DNA of 64,000 bases from Tetracladium setigerum (Eukaryota; Ascomycota; Leotiomycetes; Helotiales), in contig PZJY01000008.1 in assembly GCA_031472005.1 (NCBI GenBank), forward strand, positions 2,170,001-2,234,000, given 5' to 3'. The position numbers and the translations under genes were made by a program. Each line of letters begins with the position of its first letter. The first letter of the stretch is position 1. Shown one piece after another: positions 10,857-23,379 of the stretch. Under the pieces are notes generated by a model. It ran no database searches, was not told the origin of the DNA, and saw only the letters and a program-made list of their open reading frames with translations.

Positions 10857-11773
10857 GGGGACAATTTTCTTATGGTTTTGAAATCACAGGTAGTTTTGAA
10901 GTATTCTTCTTTTGAATAAGAGGCTTGCCAAGTTGTAAATACTCACTTCTTTAATTCACTCTGAAATTGGCCTTGTGAGTTGTAAGAGGACCAGAGAAAG
11001 TGCTTCTTTTGAATGAAGAGTTGTCTTCTTTATTGTATTTTCTTTTATTTACATAACTTGTAAAATCTGGTCTAGCGGTATGTTGCACAATATATAGTTC
11101 AGTGACTTTGCTCCCTTATATAAGAAATACAAATTCTTCCTCGGGGTCTTATTTTTATGATTATTTTCCTTTCTCTATTCATAAATTAGTAACAGAAAAT
11201 GTGGAAGCTTAAGCAATTTTTATATATACAAGATGGAAGAAGCTTTGGAATTTGTATGGTACTAAAGAGGCTGGATGGATATAGGGAGGGGAATAACACC
11301 GAACCGTGTTGATGATCAACTAGATTTAGAATTTTAGAATCATATTTTCGCATGGTAGTTTGAATCTGATTTCAGTATAATTGAGCTAAATCTGAATTAT
11401 ATTAATAGAATACAGTTATATAAAATTTGATTATCTCTGAATGAATAAATTATTTCTAACAATGCTGGGGATACGTAGGTACCGTTTTCGTCCAGAAGGG
11501 TGAAAAGAACAACTACCTGGCCAGATCGCTAATTATAATTAGGCAGTTCAGTTGTTTATTGGATGAGTGTTTCTCTCAATATTATGATCACTGATGATGG
11601 AAATGAAGAGAAGCTTTTGGGGATAATATGATCCTTTCAAGTTGTGAGATATTGGTATATTTAAAAAAGCTAAACAATTAGGAATCATTGACCATGTTCT
11701 ATGGAGCGCTCAAACCCCAATTATTTGAAAACCAAATCTGATCTAATAAACGAGTACTTCAAAAACCGCCACC
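10857..11773. other. AT-rich intergenic region, convergent 3' ends
   Basis: 917 bases, strongly AT-rich, with many stop codons in all frames. No gene, terminal repeat or RNA structure is recognised. Confidence 0.6.
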
Positions 11774-13831
11774 TCAATCCCTCTCCCTAACATTATTCAT
11801 AACAGCACACCTCAACAAACCCGTCTGATCTTTCCTCCTCTTCTCAGAATTGCCAGCACTCGCGCCCATCTCCTGCTCAGCAGCTCTCTTTTGACCTCTC
11901 ATCTCCTCAGCCATCTTCTTCTTCGCCTCCCTAAATTCCCTCATTCTCCTTTTCCCTAAACTGCCGTGTCTTCGTTTGTCATCTGCGTTGCGGAGGAGTG
12001 GGAGTTGGATGATGGCACTGAAGGTATCATAGACCTTTTGGAGAGGGACGGAGTGTCGCTCTGATAGGAGTTGGTAGGGCAGGATTTGTTGACATGTTTC
12101 TGCTATGTCCACGATGCTGTGAGGGGTTAGGTGTTGTTACTGTGATAAAGGAGTGGGTGAGTTACGGGAAGGGGAAGTTGGAGAAAGAACTTACAGATTT
12201 GGAGAGTGTTTACGTGCTCCTCGTCGGCGAGAGGGAGTTTGTGAATCCGCGAGAGGTTGGGGTTGATGGATGGGTTGAGAATTTGAGGATTGATAGTCTG
12301 GTACATGGTTAGGGTGGTGGATTGGAGCTTCTCGTGGAAAGCTTTGAGCACCAGAGGAGTGAGCGTTGGATGGCACCGAGGTTGCTGGTGGATTTGGGGA
12401 AGACCACACTGGTATTTGGTATAGAGATGGCTTTCGAAGGATATCATATGGATTGTCGACTCTGGGTGGGGATACAGAGCGTAAAGAATTTTCATTTGAG
12501 AACGAGGGTAAATTTTGCAAGCTACTTGCTGATTGGCCTGGGTTTGCAGCTTGCTGCTGTTGAGAAGATGTTGTGAAAACGTCAGGAGATCTCGCCACGG
12601 ATGCTCCAACTGCTCTAAATTCCCGTGTGCTCCCCATCGGCGGTGTGAAGCCTGGGCCTTGGTATTGTCGTAACTGGGGATTGGATTCCTCGGGAATAAC
12701 TCTTCGAGGTGGCTCACGCGGAGGATAGTATACGGGCTGATTGCGCGACCATCCCTGTGGCTCTTGCTGAAAACTTGCATTGACATTGTTCCGCACTAGA
12801 CTCAGTGGTGTACTGGATGGCCTTCTAGGCGGGAGGAACTGTTTATTTCCATTATCCGAAAACGCAGACCAATTCTTTGACCATGTTGGCATGGGCGATG
12901 AAGAGTACGAAGGTGTTTGGAACCTCATTGAATCACTCAGATTCTTTGTATACATCACCCTATCATTTCGGACATCCCTATGATCTGATTGAGTGTTGCT
13001 GGTCTGGAAGTTAGACGTTGGCTTCGTTCGAGGGGATATTTGCTCATCCATGGATTTAAGTCTTTCCTCGTTTAATGTTTCGTCCACATTTTGTTCAGTA
13101 AGAGATTTATCCTCACGTTGAAAATCCATCCACCCAGTTATTTGTTCAGGCCGAAATCCAGGAGGTTCTGGATCATTCCACCATTGTAGACAGGAGTCGG
13201 AAAACGCAGTGTCTTGCATCGCTGCAAAGTTCGGCTCCGTTGTAGGATCTATGGGCGGGAGATCCAAACTTTTGATATGTGGAGGCGAAGTAGCAGATAG
13301 GCATGTCCCCGGTATTGAGCTTAGTTGTCGCTCGATGGCATCAGTATGGATTACTTCTAGATTTTGCGACGCTAAATGGAAAGTTAGTTATGTCCTTGTT
13401 GCAATATGTGGTACTTACGGCTAGTTGTAACACTTCGAGAAGAGAAATCAACAGGTGGAGTAAGTTGCCATGATGAAGACTCGGATTGTTGATTGAAGAT
13501 GTGCGGTGGATAAATTGACTCAAACCTTTAGAAATGTTAACAGATGAGTGAATATTTGGACTGGCTTGGTTTACCTTCGCTGTTTTTCCTTCTTACTTCT
13601 CGGCGCACTGAATACAAACAGTACATCATCATCGTCTCTTTCGGTGATATCTTTTGGTGTAAGATTTTCAGAAGGGCCCACACTCTGATCCTTCGTTTCT
13701 CCAGGAATGACTGTATTGCCTTCTGCAGACTTCGCCTGGAAATCTTGATGAGCGGCGGGAAGAACTGTTGGAGATCTTGCCGAAGAAACAGAACTGGGTG
13801 CCAAAACAGCACTCACGCCCGCCTGAGACAT
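11774..13831 (-). CDS. uncharacterised nuclear-looking protein with a SUMO-interaction-like motif
   Basis: Four exons (13831-13575, 13525-13419, 13371-12195, 12116-11774) splice in frame to 627 residues. The start at MSQAGVSAVLAP is chosen because a further upstream exon would not keep frame. Visible parts: an acidic-hydrophobic stretch DDDDVLFVFSAPRS (residues about 67-80) followed by KKEKQRR, resembling a SUMO-interaction motif next to a nuclear localisation signal; a long S/P/Q/N-rich disordered centre with a Q4 tract; and a conserved-looking helical C-terminus (DIAETCQQILPYQLLSERHS) ending in basic, K/R/E-rich helices. I do not recognise the family. A chromatin or transcription role is only a guess from composition. 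Confidence 0.75.
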
Positions 13832-14367
13832 TGCAGCAAGATAGACATGGAGTTCAAAGTAGGAAAATTGACAATTTCTGGGGGTGCTAGAGTAAAGATA
13901 TAGATTATTTGATAGCAACAGAACAAAGTAACGAAAAGACTGCAAGCTACCAGAGAGACAAAAGAATGTATTGTGACCCATTCATTGAAGTCATTACCTT
14001 GCTTTGATGTACCCATCGCTAGATGGTTTGACATCAACAAAGTATGAGAATTTTGCCTACAAACTAAATGACCTCTTATCCAATACCTCTCGATCTGGAA
14101 ATCAACTTTAGGAAATTTTAAACCTCAGCTTCGAAGGTTTCTGCAGAGAGAGAGGAGGAGAATGTTCTGGGAGGTCACAATCAATGTCACGTGACATGGG
14201 CCAAGACAAAGCCATTTGGCTGAGCTCCAGGCTGCTTCCCCCACCATGTTAGAGCTTCAAGCTTCCCCGACAAGAAACTCCCGTCTTGAACTTCCCCTTT
14301 GGCTTCAACATCTCTATCTCTGTTGAATTCGAGATCCGTCACACTTCGAACATAAAATACAAGCATC
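13832..14367. other. divergent promoter upstream of CSN6
   Basis: 536 bases between the uncharacterised gene and CSN6. It contains the E-box palindrome annotated separately; a 5' non-coding exon of the minus-strand gene cannot be excluded. Confidence 0.5.
14184..14197. promoter_or_regulatory. 14-base palindrome ATGTCACGTGACAT (E-box core)
   Basis: A perfect 14-base palindrome centred on CACGTG, 171 bases upstream of the CSN6 start codon. TCACGTGA is the site of Cbf1/Cpf1-type bHLH factors; binding here is inferred. Confidence 0.6.
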
Positions 14368-15667
14368 ATGGCGATCAACCCTCTTCTTTCGTCGCAAAGC
14401 TCTGGTGACAGCCTCGAAGTTGCCCTCCATCCTCTGGTGCTACTCACAATCTCGGACTATATCACTCGACATACACTTCGCCAGCAGAAAGGCCCCGTCG
14501 TAGGTGCTCTTCTAGGCCAGCAAAATGGGAGAGAAATTACCATCGAGCACGCGTTTGACTGCCTACTGAAGCCTGTGGACGGCGAGATTCTGCTTGACCA
14601 GGTATGGTTTGAAGAGCGATTACAACAGAGTAGATTCCCCCGGGTTTCAGTTATCCTTCGCAATAAATATTAACATCTTGACAGTGAAAGATGTACACAA
14701 GGTTCCCCCTCTCGATCTTGTCGGCTGGTACACAACCCTTCCAACTTCTGGCCCTCAACCATGCAACCTGCCAATCCACCGACAAATCCTACAATCCTAC
14801 AACGAGTCGGCTATCTTCCTAGGCTTCCACCCAACTGCAGTTCTAGAGGACTCGGTTGGTGGCAAGCTTCCTCTGACAATCTATGAGAGCAACTTTGAGG
14901 CCGACGAGGGACCATCAAAGACCGGCGAGGATGAGGAGATGCGAGATGTGGAACCAAAGTTAGCACTGAAGTTTAGGGAACTTCCATACACAATCGAAAC
15001 AGGCGAGGCCGAGTTCATTAGTGTGGACTTCGTTGCCCGAGGTGGAGGAAATGCTACGGCTGTGGATGGGACCGTCAAGAAACATGAAGCAGCCACCGCG
15101 ACAACTACCGAGGTGACACCGACAGCCGACAAAGGCAAAGGCAAGGGGAAGGCTAAAAAGGCCGAAGAGCCCGAGAAGGAGACCAAGATCGATGAGCAAC
15201 AAATACTTTCGCGGGAGGACGAGGAACAGATTGCGTCCTTGACGGCCAAGGCAAACGCCATCAAGATGTTGCATGCACGAATCAACCTGATTGCCACATA
15301 CCTGCAAAACCTCCCACCATCATACATCTCTGACGGCAAGGACGTGGAGGGCAAGGAATATACTCCAACCAACCATGCTGTTCTCCGTTCGGTGCAGGCT
15401 CTTCTCAGCCGATTGGCTCTTCTGATTCCCGCAGACAGCACCGGCTTTGAGCATGAGCTGGCTTCGGAACAGAACGATGTCAGTTTGATCGGCATGTTCA
15501 ACACAATCACTCAGAGTATCAAGGAAGTGCGAGAGCTCGGAAAGAAGCACGCAGTCATCGAGGTAGCCAAGAACCAAAAGATGAAGGGTCAAGATCGATC
15601 AGGATCGTGGGAAACTCCCAATGATGCGAAGAACAGTGTGTTTGGAGTTGGAGACTTGCTGACTTGA
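14368..15667 (+). CDS. CSN6: COP9 signalosome subunit 6
   Basis: Exons 14368-14629 and 14685-15667 (intron GTAGAT...ACAG) encode 414 residues. CSN6 is the catalytically silent MPN partner of CSN5 in the complex that removes Nedd8 from cullins. The MPN domain runs from VALHPLVLLTISDYITRH through GPVVGALLGQQNGREI to VHKVPPLDLVGWYTTLP (residues about 18-115). It lacks the HxH...SxxD metal ligands of active JAMM proteases, as expected. The C-terminal helical region starts near DEQQILSREDEEQIASL, after a K/E/A-rich linker (residues about 240-275) longer than in animals. Splicing places RLQQ next to MKDVHKVPPLD, which matches the family. Confidence 0.95.
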
Positions 15668-16637
15668 GCGATGCGATTCTACATTGGTTGGCAAAAACAT
15701 AGAATGCAGAATGCATACTGGGGAGATTTGATTATGAGCGACGGGTGCAAAGGGGAATGGGATGAATGGATGTATCATGATGACCTGGGCATTTTCAGAG
15801 GCGTTCAGAAAGGACTTGCATACTCGCAGTCATAAAGATTTGGCGTTTAAGAGCGATGCTATTCAGAGAGCAAGCAAGCAAAATGAGTGAATGAAGACAT
15901 GAAATCAAGATTCTTTACAGAGCATCGGTGGCCGATGCCAAAATGCATGTATGAGTGTGAAAATGCTACAAGCTCCGCTTCCAAGTAATGCCGGGAAACT
16001 ACCAATCTCGTGATCTCGAGCTTCTAACCAACAGTACTCTTAAATAAGCGAGCGAGGTTGCTAAAGAGTTTCTTCCCACCTACCTTCTCGGAATTTTGTC
16101 ATATTGTGAAGAAATCCCATACTCCACAAACAGACAGATAAAGAGATATTCAAAAGTATACTGCCAAGTCTTGGTTGCAGGAGGCTCACTACTCATGTTC
16201 GTTAAGTTTCTTTCCTTGTAGGTATTCTTTTCTATTTGAATAGCGAGGGCGGCGGCCGTTAGAGGTTAAAAAAAGATCTAGGTAATTGAATATTTTCACA
16301 TATGCCTCCCTGCCCAGCCAGAACACAAACTCCCAAGGAGATTGACTATAAACATCGAGAAGAAGAAAAAGAGAAGCTCATAAACCCCCCACATAAACGA
16401 AGGATAGAGAATACCAACGAATGGGTGGCGGGAAGAAAAAAAGACATCAAACTCCGTACGTGGTCCCCAAAAAACGCGAGAAATAAAGGATGAAAAAGAC
16501 ACATAAACCTTCGCTTGTTCCCTTTCCCTTTCCCTCGCATTCCATAAAACAACAACATCAAAACCCGGGAAAACAAAGAATCACATCTCTCCGAAACTCC
16601 GCTGACATCTTCTTACCAAACCATACACACACACCAC
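15668..16637. other. convergent 3' regions, CSN6 / SDH-like gene
   Basis: 970 bases with no supportable gene; short open frames here have no domain features. Confidence 0.6.
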
Positions 16638-18239
16638 TTAAGCCTCAATAACAACCTTCAAAACCAACCTCCCCTCTCCATCTACCGTCCTCCCCGCCAA
16701 CTCAAACGCCTCCCCAGCAGCTCCCAACCCCTTAAAACGATGCGTAACCATAGCATCCAAACTCGGCAAACCCATCGGCTTCCCCATCTGTCCCAACAAC
16801 CTAATCCCAGTCGGATAGGTATTAGCATATCTAAAGATACCCAAAATATCCACCTCTCTCAAATGCGCAGCTGATAGTGGCACGGTCTGAATTGGTGTAC
16901 CCATTCCAACCATGATGACCTTCCCACCGGGCTTGGTCGCGTAGAGCGCAGTTTGCATGCATGCTTCTTTGCCGGTACATTCGAATGTTACGTCAACGCC
17001 TATGTCTTCTTCGTCGGGATCGATGGTATCGAGGGATGCTGTGATACTGAGGACATCGGCCGCCACGGCTTTGGCGCCGTGCAAGCGATCCGGGATGCTA
17101 GAATACGCACTTAACGGCGTCATGATTCCATCTAACGACGCAGCGGAAGAAGGTGTCGATGTGCCGGAAGAGTTGGAGGAAGAGAGGTTTTTGGCTACCA
17201 CGTAGCCGTGGGTTGCGAATCCTTGCGAAATGGCGTATTGGACTCGGCCTTCGTCAACGTCCATTATGGTGACGAGTGTACAGCCGGATTGACGTGCCAT
17301 TGCTGCGACGAGAAGACCGACTGTGCCGGCGCCGATTACGAGGGCTGTTGAGCCGGGGGTGACGGAGGCGCGGTTGAGGGAGTGGATTGCTACGCTGAGG
17401 GGTTCGAGGAGGGCAGCGGCGTCGAAGGATATGTGGTCTGGAAGTCTGAGGGGGTTGGTCACATGGTTAGCACGCTTTTCTCACTTCAGTTTTTTTTTTT
17501 CATTTTCATTCATTCATATAGAAACATTATATTTGATTCTGGGATCTGTGATTGGGAATTGGTTGGAATGGGAGAAACGTACTTATGACACCAAATAGCA
17601 GGATGGTTGATCCTCTCCTGCAACGTCCCCTGGAAATGCGGCACACTCTTCGCACTACTCCTAAACCTCATCTTCTTGCAAAGGTTATATCTTCCTTTCC
17701 TGCATATCGTGCATTGGCCACATGGAAGCCCAACTTCAAGTGCCACGCGGTCGCCAATGGAGAAGCCATTAACTCCAGCGCCGATACTGACAACTACGCC
17801 GGAGGATTCATGGCCTAGCGAGAGCGGTGCACAGGCGCAGAGGTCGCCATTGGCGAATTTCTTGTAGTAGGATACATCGGAGCCGCAGATACCTGTGGAT
17901 TTGATTTGGATTTGAAGTTCGCCGGTTGAGGGCTCTTCGATTGTGCGTGTTTCCTGGTTGATTTGTGTTAGTGTCTCTGGTTGGAGATGGGGTCGGATTT
18001 CGATTTCGGCGAGATATGAGTAGGGAACAGGGAATGGGATGAAGTGAGGTTTGAATTGAGTTTTGGGGAATACATACCAAGCGAAGATCTCGTGGGCCGT
18101 GTAGCACAGACGCAGTATAACTGATTGACCCCCCCTTTGAGGCAGGAGGACAGCTCGTAGTGCCGCTGTGACTGTGACTGTGACTGATACTATTCGACGT
18201 CGAGAGCGGAAGGGCTTCCGCCATAGCTGAAGGAGCCAT
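16638..18239 (-). CDS. zinc-dependent medium-chain dehydrogenase, sorbitol dehydrogenase-like
   Basis: Exons 18239-18078, 17953-17583 and 17445-16638 give 446 residues. The enzyme family oxidises polyols (sorbitol, xylitol, L-arabinitol) to ketoses with NAD. Visible features: the catalytic zinc region STGICGSDVSYYKKF and GHESSG (with the alternative spacing of polyol dehydrogenases), the structural zinc cysteines in GLPCGQCTICRKGRYNLC, the sorbitol dehydrogenase block PHFQGTLQERINHPAIWCHK, LLEPLSVAIHSLNRA, and the Rossmann motif GAGTVGLLVAAMA. An extra loop of about 40 residues, rich in serine, follows the first half of the NAD domain. The first 35 residues contain a His/Ser repeat absent from most relatives. 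The start at 18239 is the first ATG of the open frame; 18224 is a second possibility. Confidence 0.92.
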
Positions 18240-20700
18240 TGAGACTTGAGATTTCAAAGTATGGGGTAAGAAAAAAGCAATTTGCTAGTACGTCTGGTAT
18301 GCAAGTAATGATGATGCCGAGTGGGGGGATGAGGTTGAGAGAATTAACAAGTCCAGAAGGGACGTGGGGGGTCTGTTATAGACATCTTGACCGCTCCTTT
18401 CCAAGAATGATAGACTCGTAAGGGCAAAGCACGCGTCCAGTAGAGAAGCTCCGACTTATCTACCTTCTGTTGTGTGGTGCTTCGCTAGCAGCTACAGGAC
18501 AGCAGGACATACATCCAGCGCAGGAATCGACATCATTGACTACTCATCTCGGGAGCTTCTTACGACGGAGCAAGCAAGCAAGCTAGCTAGCTTGTGCCTA
18601 CAAAATTTATTTGCTCTTGAGCTAACGACGACATGACGGATGTCAATGCCTGCCAGTGCGAGGTACGCTGGCCCAAAAGTGCATGCAGGCCCTTGTGTAT
18701 TGCAGAAGAGCATGGCTTCGGGACTGCATCCTGCATGGGCTTGCAGGTTCGCCTCTATTTATCGGGCCTATGGTGCGAAGCACGAGAGCCAGTCGACCGA
18801 TATAAGAGGCCGCAAGAGCACGATAAGATATTCTGACTCGCAAGAAGGAGCACCCACTTGGTTGTGCACAAGCGAATGAACTCATTCCCCGGACTTTGAA
18901 GGACTTGGTTCGCCCTTAACGGGGGTTTGTTCTGTATTTTGCCGTACACTAGTACCCGGCCCTCCGTCACACAAAAGAGAGCTGCCGGAAAGATTAAAAA
19001 AACCACCAAAAAGCTGGAGCATTTGGCTTTTAAACGGAAGAACTACCCGCGGTGACCGACGATGGCCTCGCTTCGATCGATTTCAATGAACCTTGACCTG
19101 GACAACGACGACGTTGGGCAAACGACAAAACGGAGAAACCAAAGAAGCAAAACGCGAAAGGACGGGCCACTTTGATAAGAGGTGCTCCGAAAAATATGAT
19201 CGTTATGCAGCAATGCTACTGCAATCAAAGGGAAAGGAGTGCATACATGGTACTGCACTAGCAGTCTGACAGATTTCCAAAGAAGACAGTCATATCAGAG
19301 TATAATGAAGGATGAAGATCGAGAGTCTGAGTGGAGGAAGGAAATCTGAAATCCGCCGCAACAGAGCGTAGCAACTCCACTCCGATGCGACTATCGGACG
19401 ACGTGGCAGTACATCAGTACTTGGTACAGTAATGTAATAATGGCGACGAGACCCCTTTTCCTACACTCCAGGAGTGGTAGTCTCCAGCAGATCTGACGGA
19501 CAATTGACTGAAAGGGAGAAAGAAGATATCGGTGACGGAGGCAATTCTCGGAACCTGGCTGTCCTTTCTTCGCCTGGGCAGCGCTGGTAGGCTGGGCTGG
19601 CAGGCTGGGTCGTTGAGACAGCGAAAGGTAAGGTAGGAGGTAGCCTGTGCGGTGAGTGAGTGGAGGTAATAATGGGTGGAGGGGAGACAGTCCAAGCACA
19701 ATAATGTGCGAAAGTTGCAGATGGGACACCTTGTCAAAGCATCAAGAGCGCAGGGTTCAGCGATCACAAAAGTTCATCGACTGGCCTCGGCTAGTCCGGG
19801 TAATATCCAGGAAACCCTACTTGCCTGGGGAAGCGAGAGGAAATTCCGACTGGCGAGATATCACCAGAAAAAGAATAAATAATGATTTGGAAAAGCCGTA
19901 GATCACGGATCGATGGGATCATGGATGTGCCATCTACCTATCGTCCGGATATTGGATGTTGGTATTCCCTTGCGGAGGAGAGTTCTGTCTCAATACCAAA
20001 CAAACTAACTAAATGCTCCTCTGACGTGGCGGTGTGTTGACAACCTGACACTCCTTGACAGAGACGGATCAAAGGATGCGAAAGGCTGGGTATGGCATCT
20101 TTCCATGAATATCAAGTGTCAATTAGATGACCGATTGTCAGTCATTGCCTTCATTTGCGATACCGCTTGCGGCCTCAACGCAGCAGATGCAAGGGATAGA
20201 TATGCGATGCAAGAGCTGCATCTCCTCCCGAGGCATCACCTTGGCCGGAACTGAGCCCTGGATTCGCCGTTGGAGAATGTTCTTGGATCGATGATTCAAT
20301 ATTAATGCATAAACGAACCACCACCAATAATCTTGGTGTGAATGGAATAATGTGTGAGAGTAGGTAGTATCGATTTCTGACATCTGTCGGACAGCGGGCT
20401 CTAGGCGAGCACTAGACAGAAGTTGATTAGCATGTGCTCCATTCGCAAACCTTCTTGTTGAAGAGACTATCTCTTGGTTATTGCGTAGGAAGGATCATGC
20501 TAACACGGATAAAGATGCTCCGCTCTGTAACAGTGCAAGATCATTTGCTCGAGTAGTCCCATTAATCCAATTGGAATATCCAACGGACGATTAAGTTCAT
20601 TGCAATCATAAGAATCAGGATTAAATGCTTCCGCCTTCTATAAAATTGTGGGAGTACAGTACGCTGCAATGCAAGGCTGAACGACAGTGACTCGGGCGAA
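18240..20700. other. 2.5 kb gene-free stretch
   Basis: Contains the 5' flank of the dehydrogenase gene and the 3' flank of VPS17. I see no domain-bearing frame, RNA gene or transposon feature. The reading frames present are short and lack codon structure. A 16-base palindrome is annotated separately. Confidence 0.6.
18579..18594. repeat. perfect 16-base palindrome CAAGCTAGCTAGCTTG
   Basis: Seen directly; preceded by two extra CAAG units, so it may be simple-repeat slippage and not an operator. Located about 340 bases upstream of the dehydrogenase start. Confidence 0.6.
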
Positions 20701-22576
20701 TCAGAAACTCGATTGCGCCAGACGACTAGCTGCATTGCGTGCATCAACTCTGTCCTCATCATCCTCCTCCTTGACGCCTTTCAATCCTCCGACACTCGCA
20801 CCGCTCACAGCTCTAGCGCGCCCGGAACCTTGTTCCTCATCCCCATTTGCATCTTCTGGGACGTTTGACATGAAACTCCCTGATATGCTTCTGTTCAATC
20901 CATCGGGACGTCGAGGCACACCGCTCCACGCATCACCTTTAGGTCCTTGACTGGCGGCCAAGCTAGATCTTCTGATGACTGGATGGGTCTCTCTTCCCAG
21001 TCTACTCAAACCGCCGGAGGAATCAATTGCTCGGATATCCGGCCGGACACTTTCCAGCGTTGCCAAAGTACGTCTCTCAGCTTCAATTTCGCGGATGGCA
21101 TATTCGCGGATGCTGAGCCTCAAGTCCGCAGACGTGCGTGCAAACCAACGACGTTGATCTTGTAGCAGATTTGACGTCACCCGTTGCGTCTTTCCTAGGA
21201 GGTAAAGTTCGTTGCTTCGTGCCTCATCGAGAGCAGAGATGGCTTCATCAACCTTTTCCCGTCGAACGGAAGAGCTTGCCTTTAGTCGATCTGCAGCGGT
21301 GAGCTTGCTTCGGGTTAATTGTTGCGCCTGAAGAAGTTCACGTAGCAGTATATGTCGATTCGTGAGAGTCTCCTTAACAATGAATGCATCCTGGGAATGA
21401 TATTGCAGAGGGTCTCCAATGATGGTCGCTTCGGCAGTCCCCTGGGCCGCATGGTAATCCCCGGTAGTTTGGATGGTCTTCCCCAGTTTCCGATAAGCAT
21501 TTGCAAGCCCCGAGTGAGGCTCCTGGACGTTCATAGCACCCAACTTGACACCGAAATCGGATTCCGCCAATCCAAGACCTGTTTCTGCTTTTAGCGCAGT
21601 TGGGATACAGTATATCAGCTGATGACTTACCCCGTCGTGCCTTCACCAATTTGTCCACTTTATGTCCAGCATCCATGGTGCCAAGATAGAATTGCTTGAC
21701 AATGGGGCGAGCATCTTGAAGTTCGGGAGTATCATCGGGCGGTGGTGCGAATTGTTTGATAACCCTTCTGCGAACACCGGTTGCTGGCTGCTTTCTTTTC
21801 AACATTGGACTGTAACCAAAATCGCTTTCCACAAACAGCACCATCTCGTCATCTCTCATCAAGACTTCATTTGCGCACACATAGTTCAACCACCTTTGTA
21901 ATGATGCTTTCACACGAGCTTCATCCTCGTCAGTTCCGACACCAGCCGAGGTCAGCGCGGGAGGAACAGCTGGAACGATCGCTTCTGGGTTTGAGGATAT
22001 AAGGTGGTCTGCGAGCTTGATGAATTCAGAATGGGTTCGTCGCACATCCCTGAACTGAGTGGTTCGGAACTTGGGCAGATTGGTCTGGAGATGTATTATT
22101 AGCAGGTATCCCGGTTGGAGGGGTAGGTAGCTTTAACTCACATGGACATCGAATCTTAGGATTGGATCTTTCCTCCCAGTTCGCTCCAAGCCTGTGATTT
22201 TGGCTTGTAGCTTGTATTGCGAGGCTGGCTGCTGCTGGCCTCGTCCTCCTGGGTGGTATCTTTGCGGCTCTGGCTGGTGAGGTTGTGCCGCAGCGGCTTG
22301 TGCTTGCTGGTGTCCCGCCAGAGCTTGTTCGGGGTCAATAGCCACGGATTCAGCGGTGTCTGGCCTTTCGCTATCATCTGCGACAGAGTCTCCAGCACTG
22401 CTCACAGGCCGATCGTAACTTCTTGTGGTTCCATACTTGGGAGATGGAGGTACATCGATCGAGCTGCCGTAGGATTCTGACCGCGTATGCCCGTGTTCTT
22501 GTCGCTGAGGGGAGGCCACTGGGGAAGAGCCCCATGGTGAGGCACCGGCGGCATCTTCGTGATTGGAGTAGTCCAT
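20701..22576 (-). CDS. VPS17: retromer sorting nexin Vps17
   Basis: Exons 22576-22142, 22084-21631 and 21578-20701 encode 588 residues. Vps17 pairs with Vps5 to form the membrane-bending SNX-BAR dimer of fungal retromer on endosomes. Residues 1-115 are disordered and P/S/Q-rich. The PX domain follows (LQAKITGLERTGRKDPILRF, then TNLPKFRTTQFRDVRRTHSE, about 118-240). The BAR-type helical region runs from FYLGTMDAGHKVDKLVKARR through EPHSGLANAYRKLGKTIQTT to near residue 500. The tail is disordered and serine-rich with an acidic VKEEDDED segment. Both introns fall inside the conserved region and splice in frame. The ATG at 22576 is chosen because upstream frame-compatible sequence looks non-coding. 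Confidence 0.93.
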
Positions 22577-23379
22577 ATTGACGTTGAGGGTTCCTTGCCT
22601 AGAGCTGCGACAATTGAATGTCAATTGCGGAGACAAACAGCAGTCGACCGGTTGATCTCTTGGATTTGGGAGCTTCACAGGTTGCCTTCCATAACCGGTA
22701 TAAGCGCCGAATTAGCCGCGACCTGACGTAATCGCCCTCGATGGTGATATCAATTATGGAAAGAGGGAGGATCTTTTACTTCATTCCTCAATTCTGAAAT
22801 AATTCAAAGATTTGAAATTTCTTCAATAGAACACAGCGATAGGATCATGGTGCTGGACTTGAACAGCTGAATATTGTTTTGAGTACTATTCGGCTACCGT
22901 ACTCGCAACTCAGCGAGAACCATGTCAAGAACCTACCAGAATCTCAATCTTAATCTATATTAGATAGCTTGGAAGTAGAGAACTCCTATATCCTCAGAGC
23001 TGACTCTTTCAAAATGTCCATTACCCCTTTTTGACCATGGATATCTCAGAATGCATAGCAAGGTTTCTGACCTGAAATGTGTACCTATGGACCGCCGTAT
23101 TTTAGGACTGGATTGTGAGGGACATGTTGAACTCGAGCACAATTCTGGGAATTCTATTTGTTGGAAATATGTCAGGTGATTCTAATTCATATCTTCTTCA
23201 TTCAAATAGACGTATTATTTCATTACTTGGTCTCCCGTTTTAATGAGCAATCTGATCACAAAGTATCGCTATTTCCAGCCTAGCCCCAAAATAGGCGAAA
23301 AGAGTTCACCTGGCTCAAGCTTCACTCCCGTCCTCCATCTAGAAAATACCAACATGCATCCATTATAAGACACCTGGTG
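22577..23379. other. divergent promoter, VPS17 / MEF2
   Basis: 803 bases with no gene and no site I can name. Confidence 0.55.

Noticed and set aside
10857..11773. AT-rich stretch as a RIP-mutated transposon
   Set aside because: No terminal repeats, no transposase or polymerase traces on either strand.
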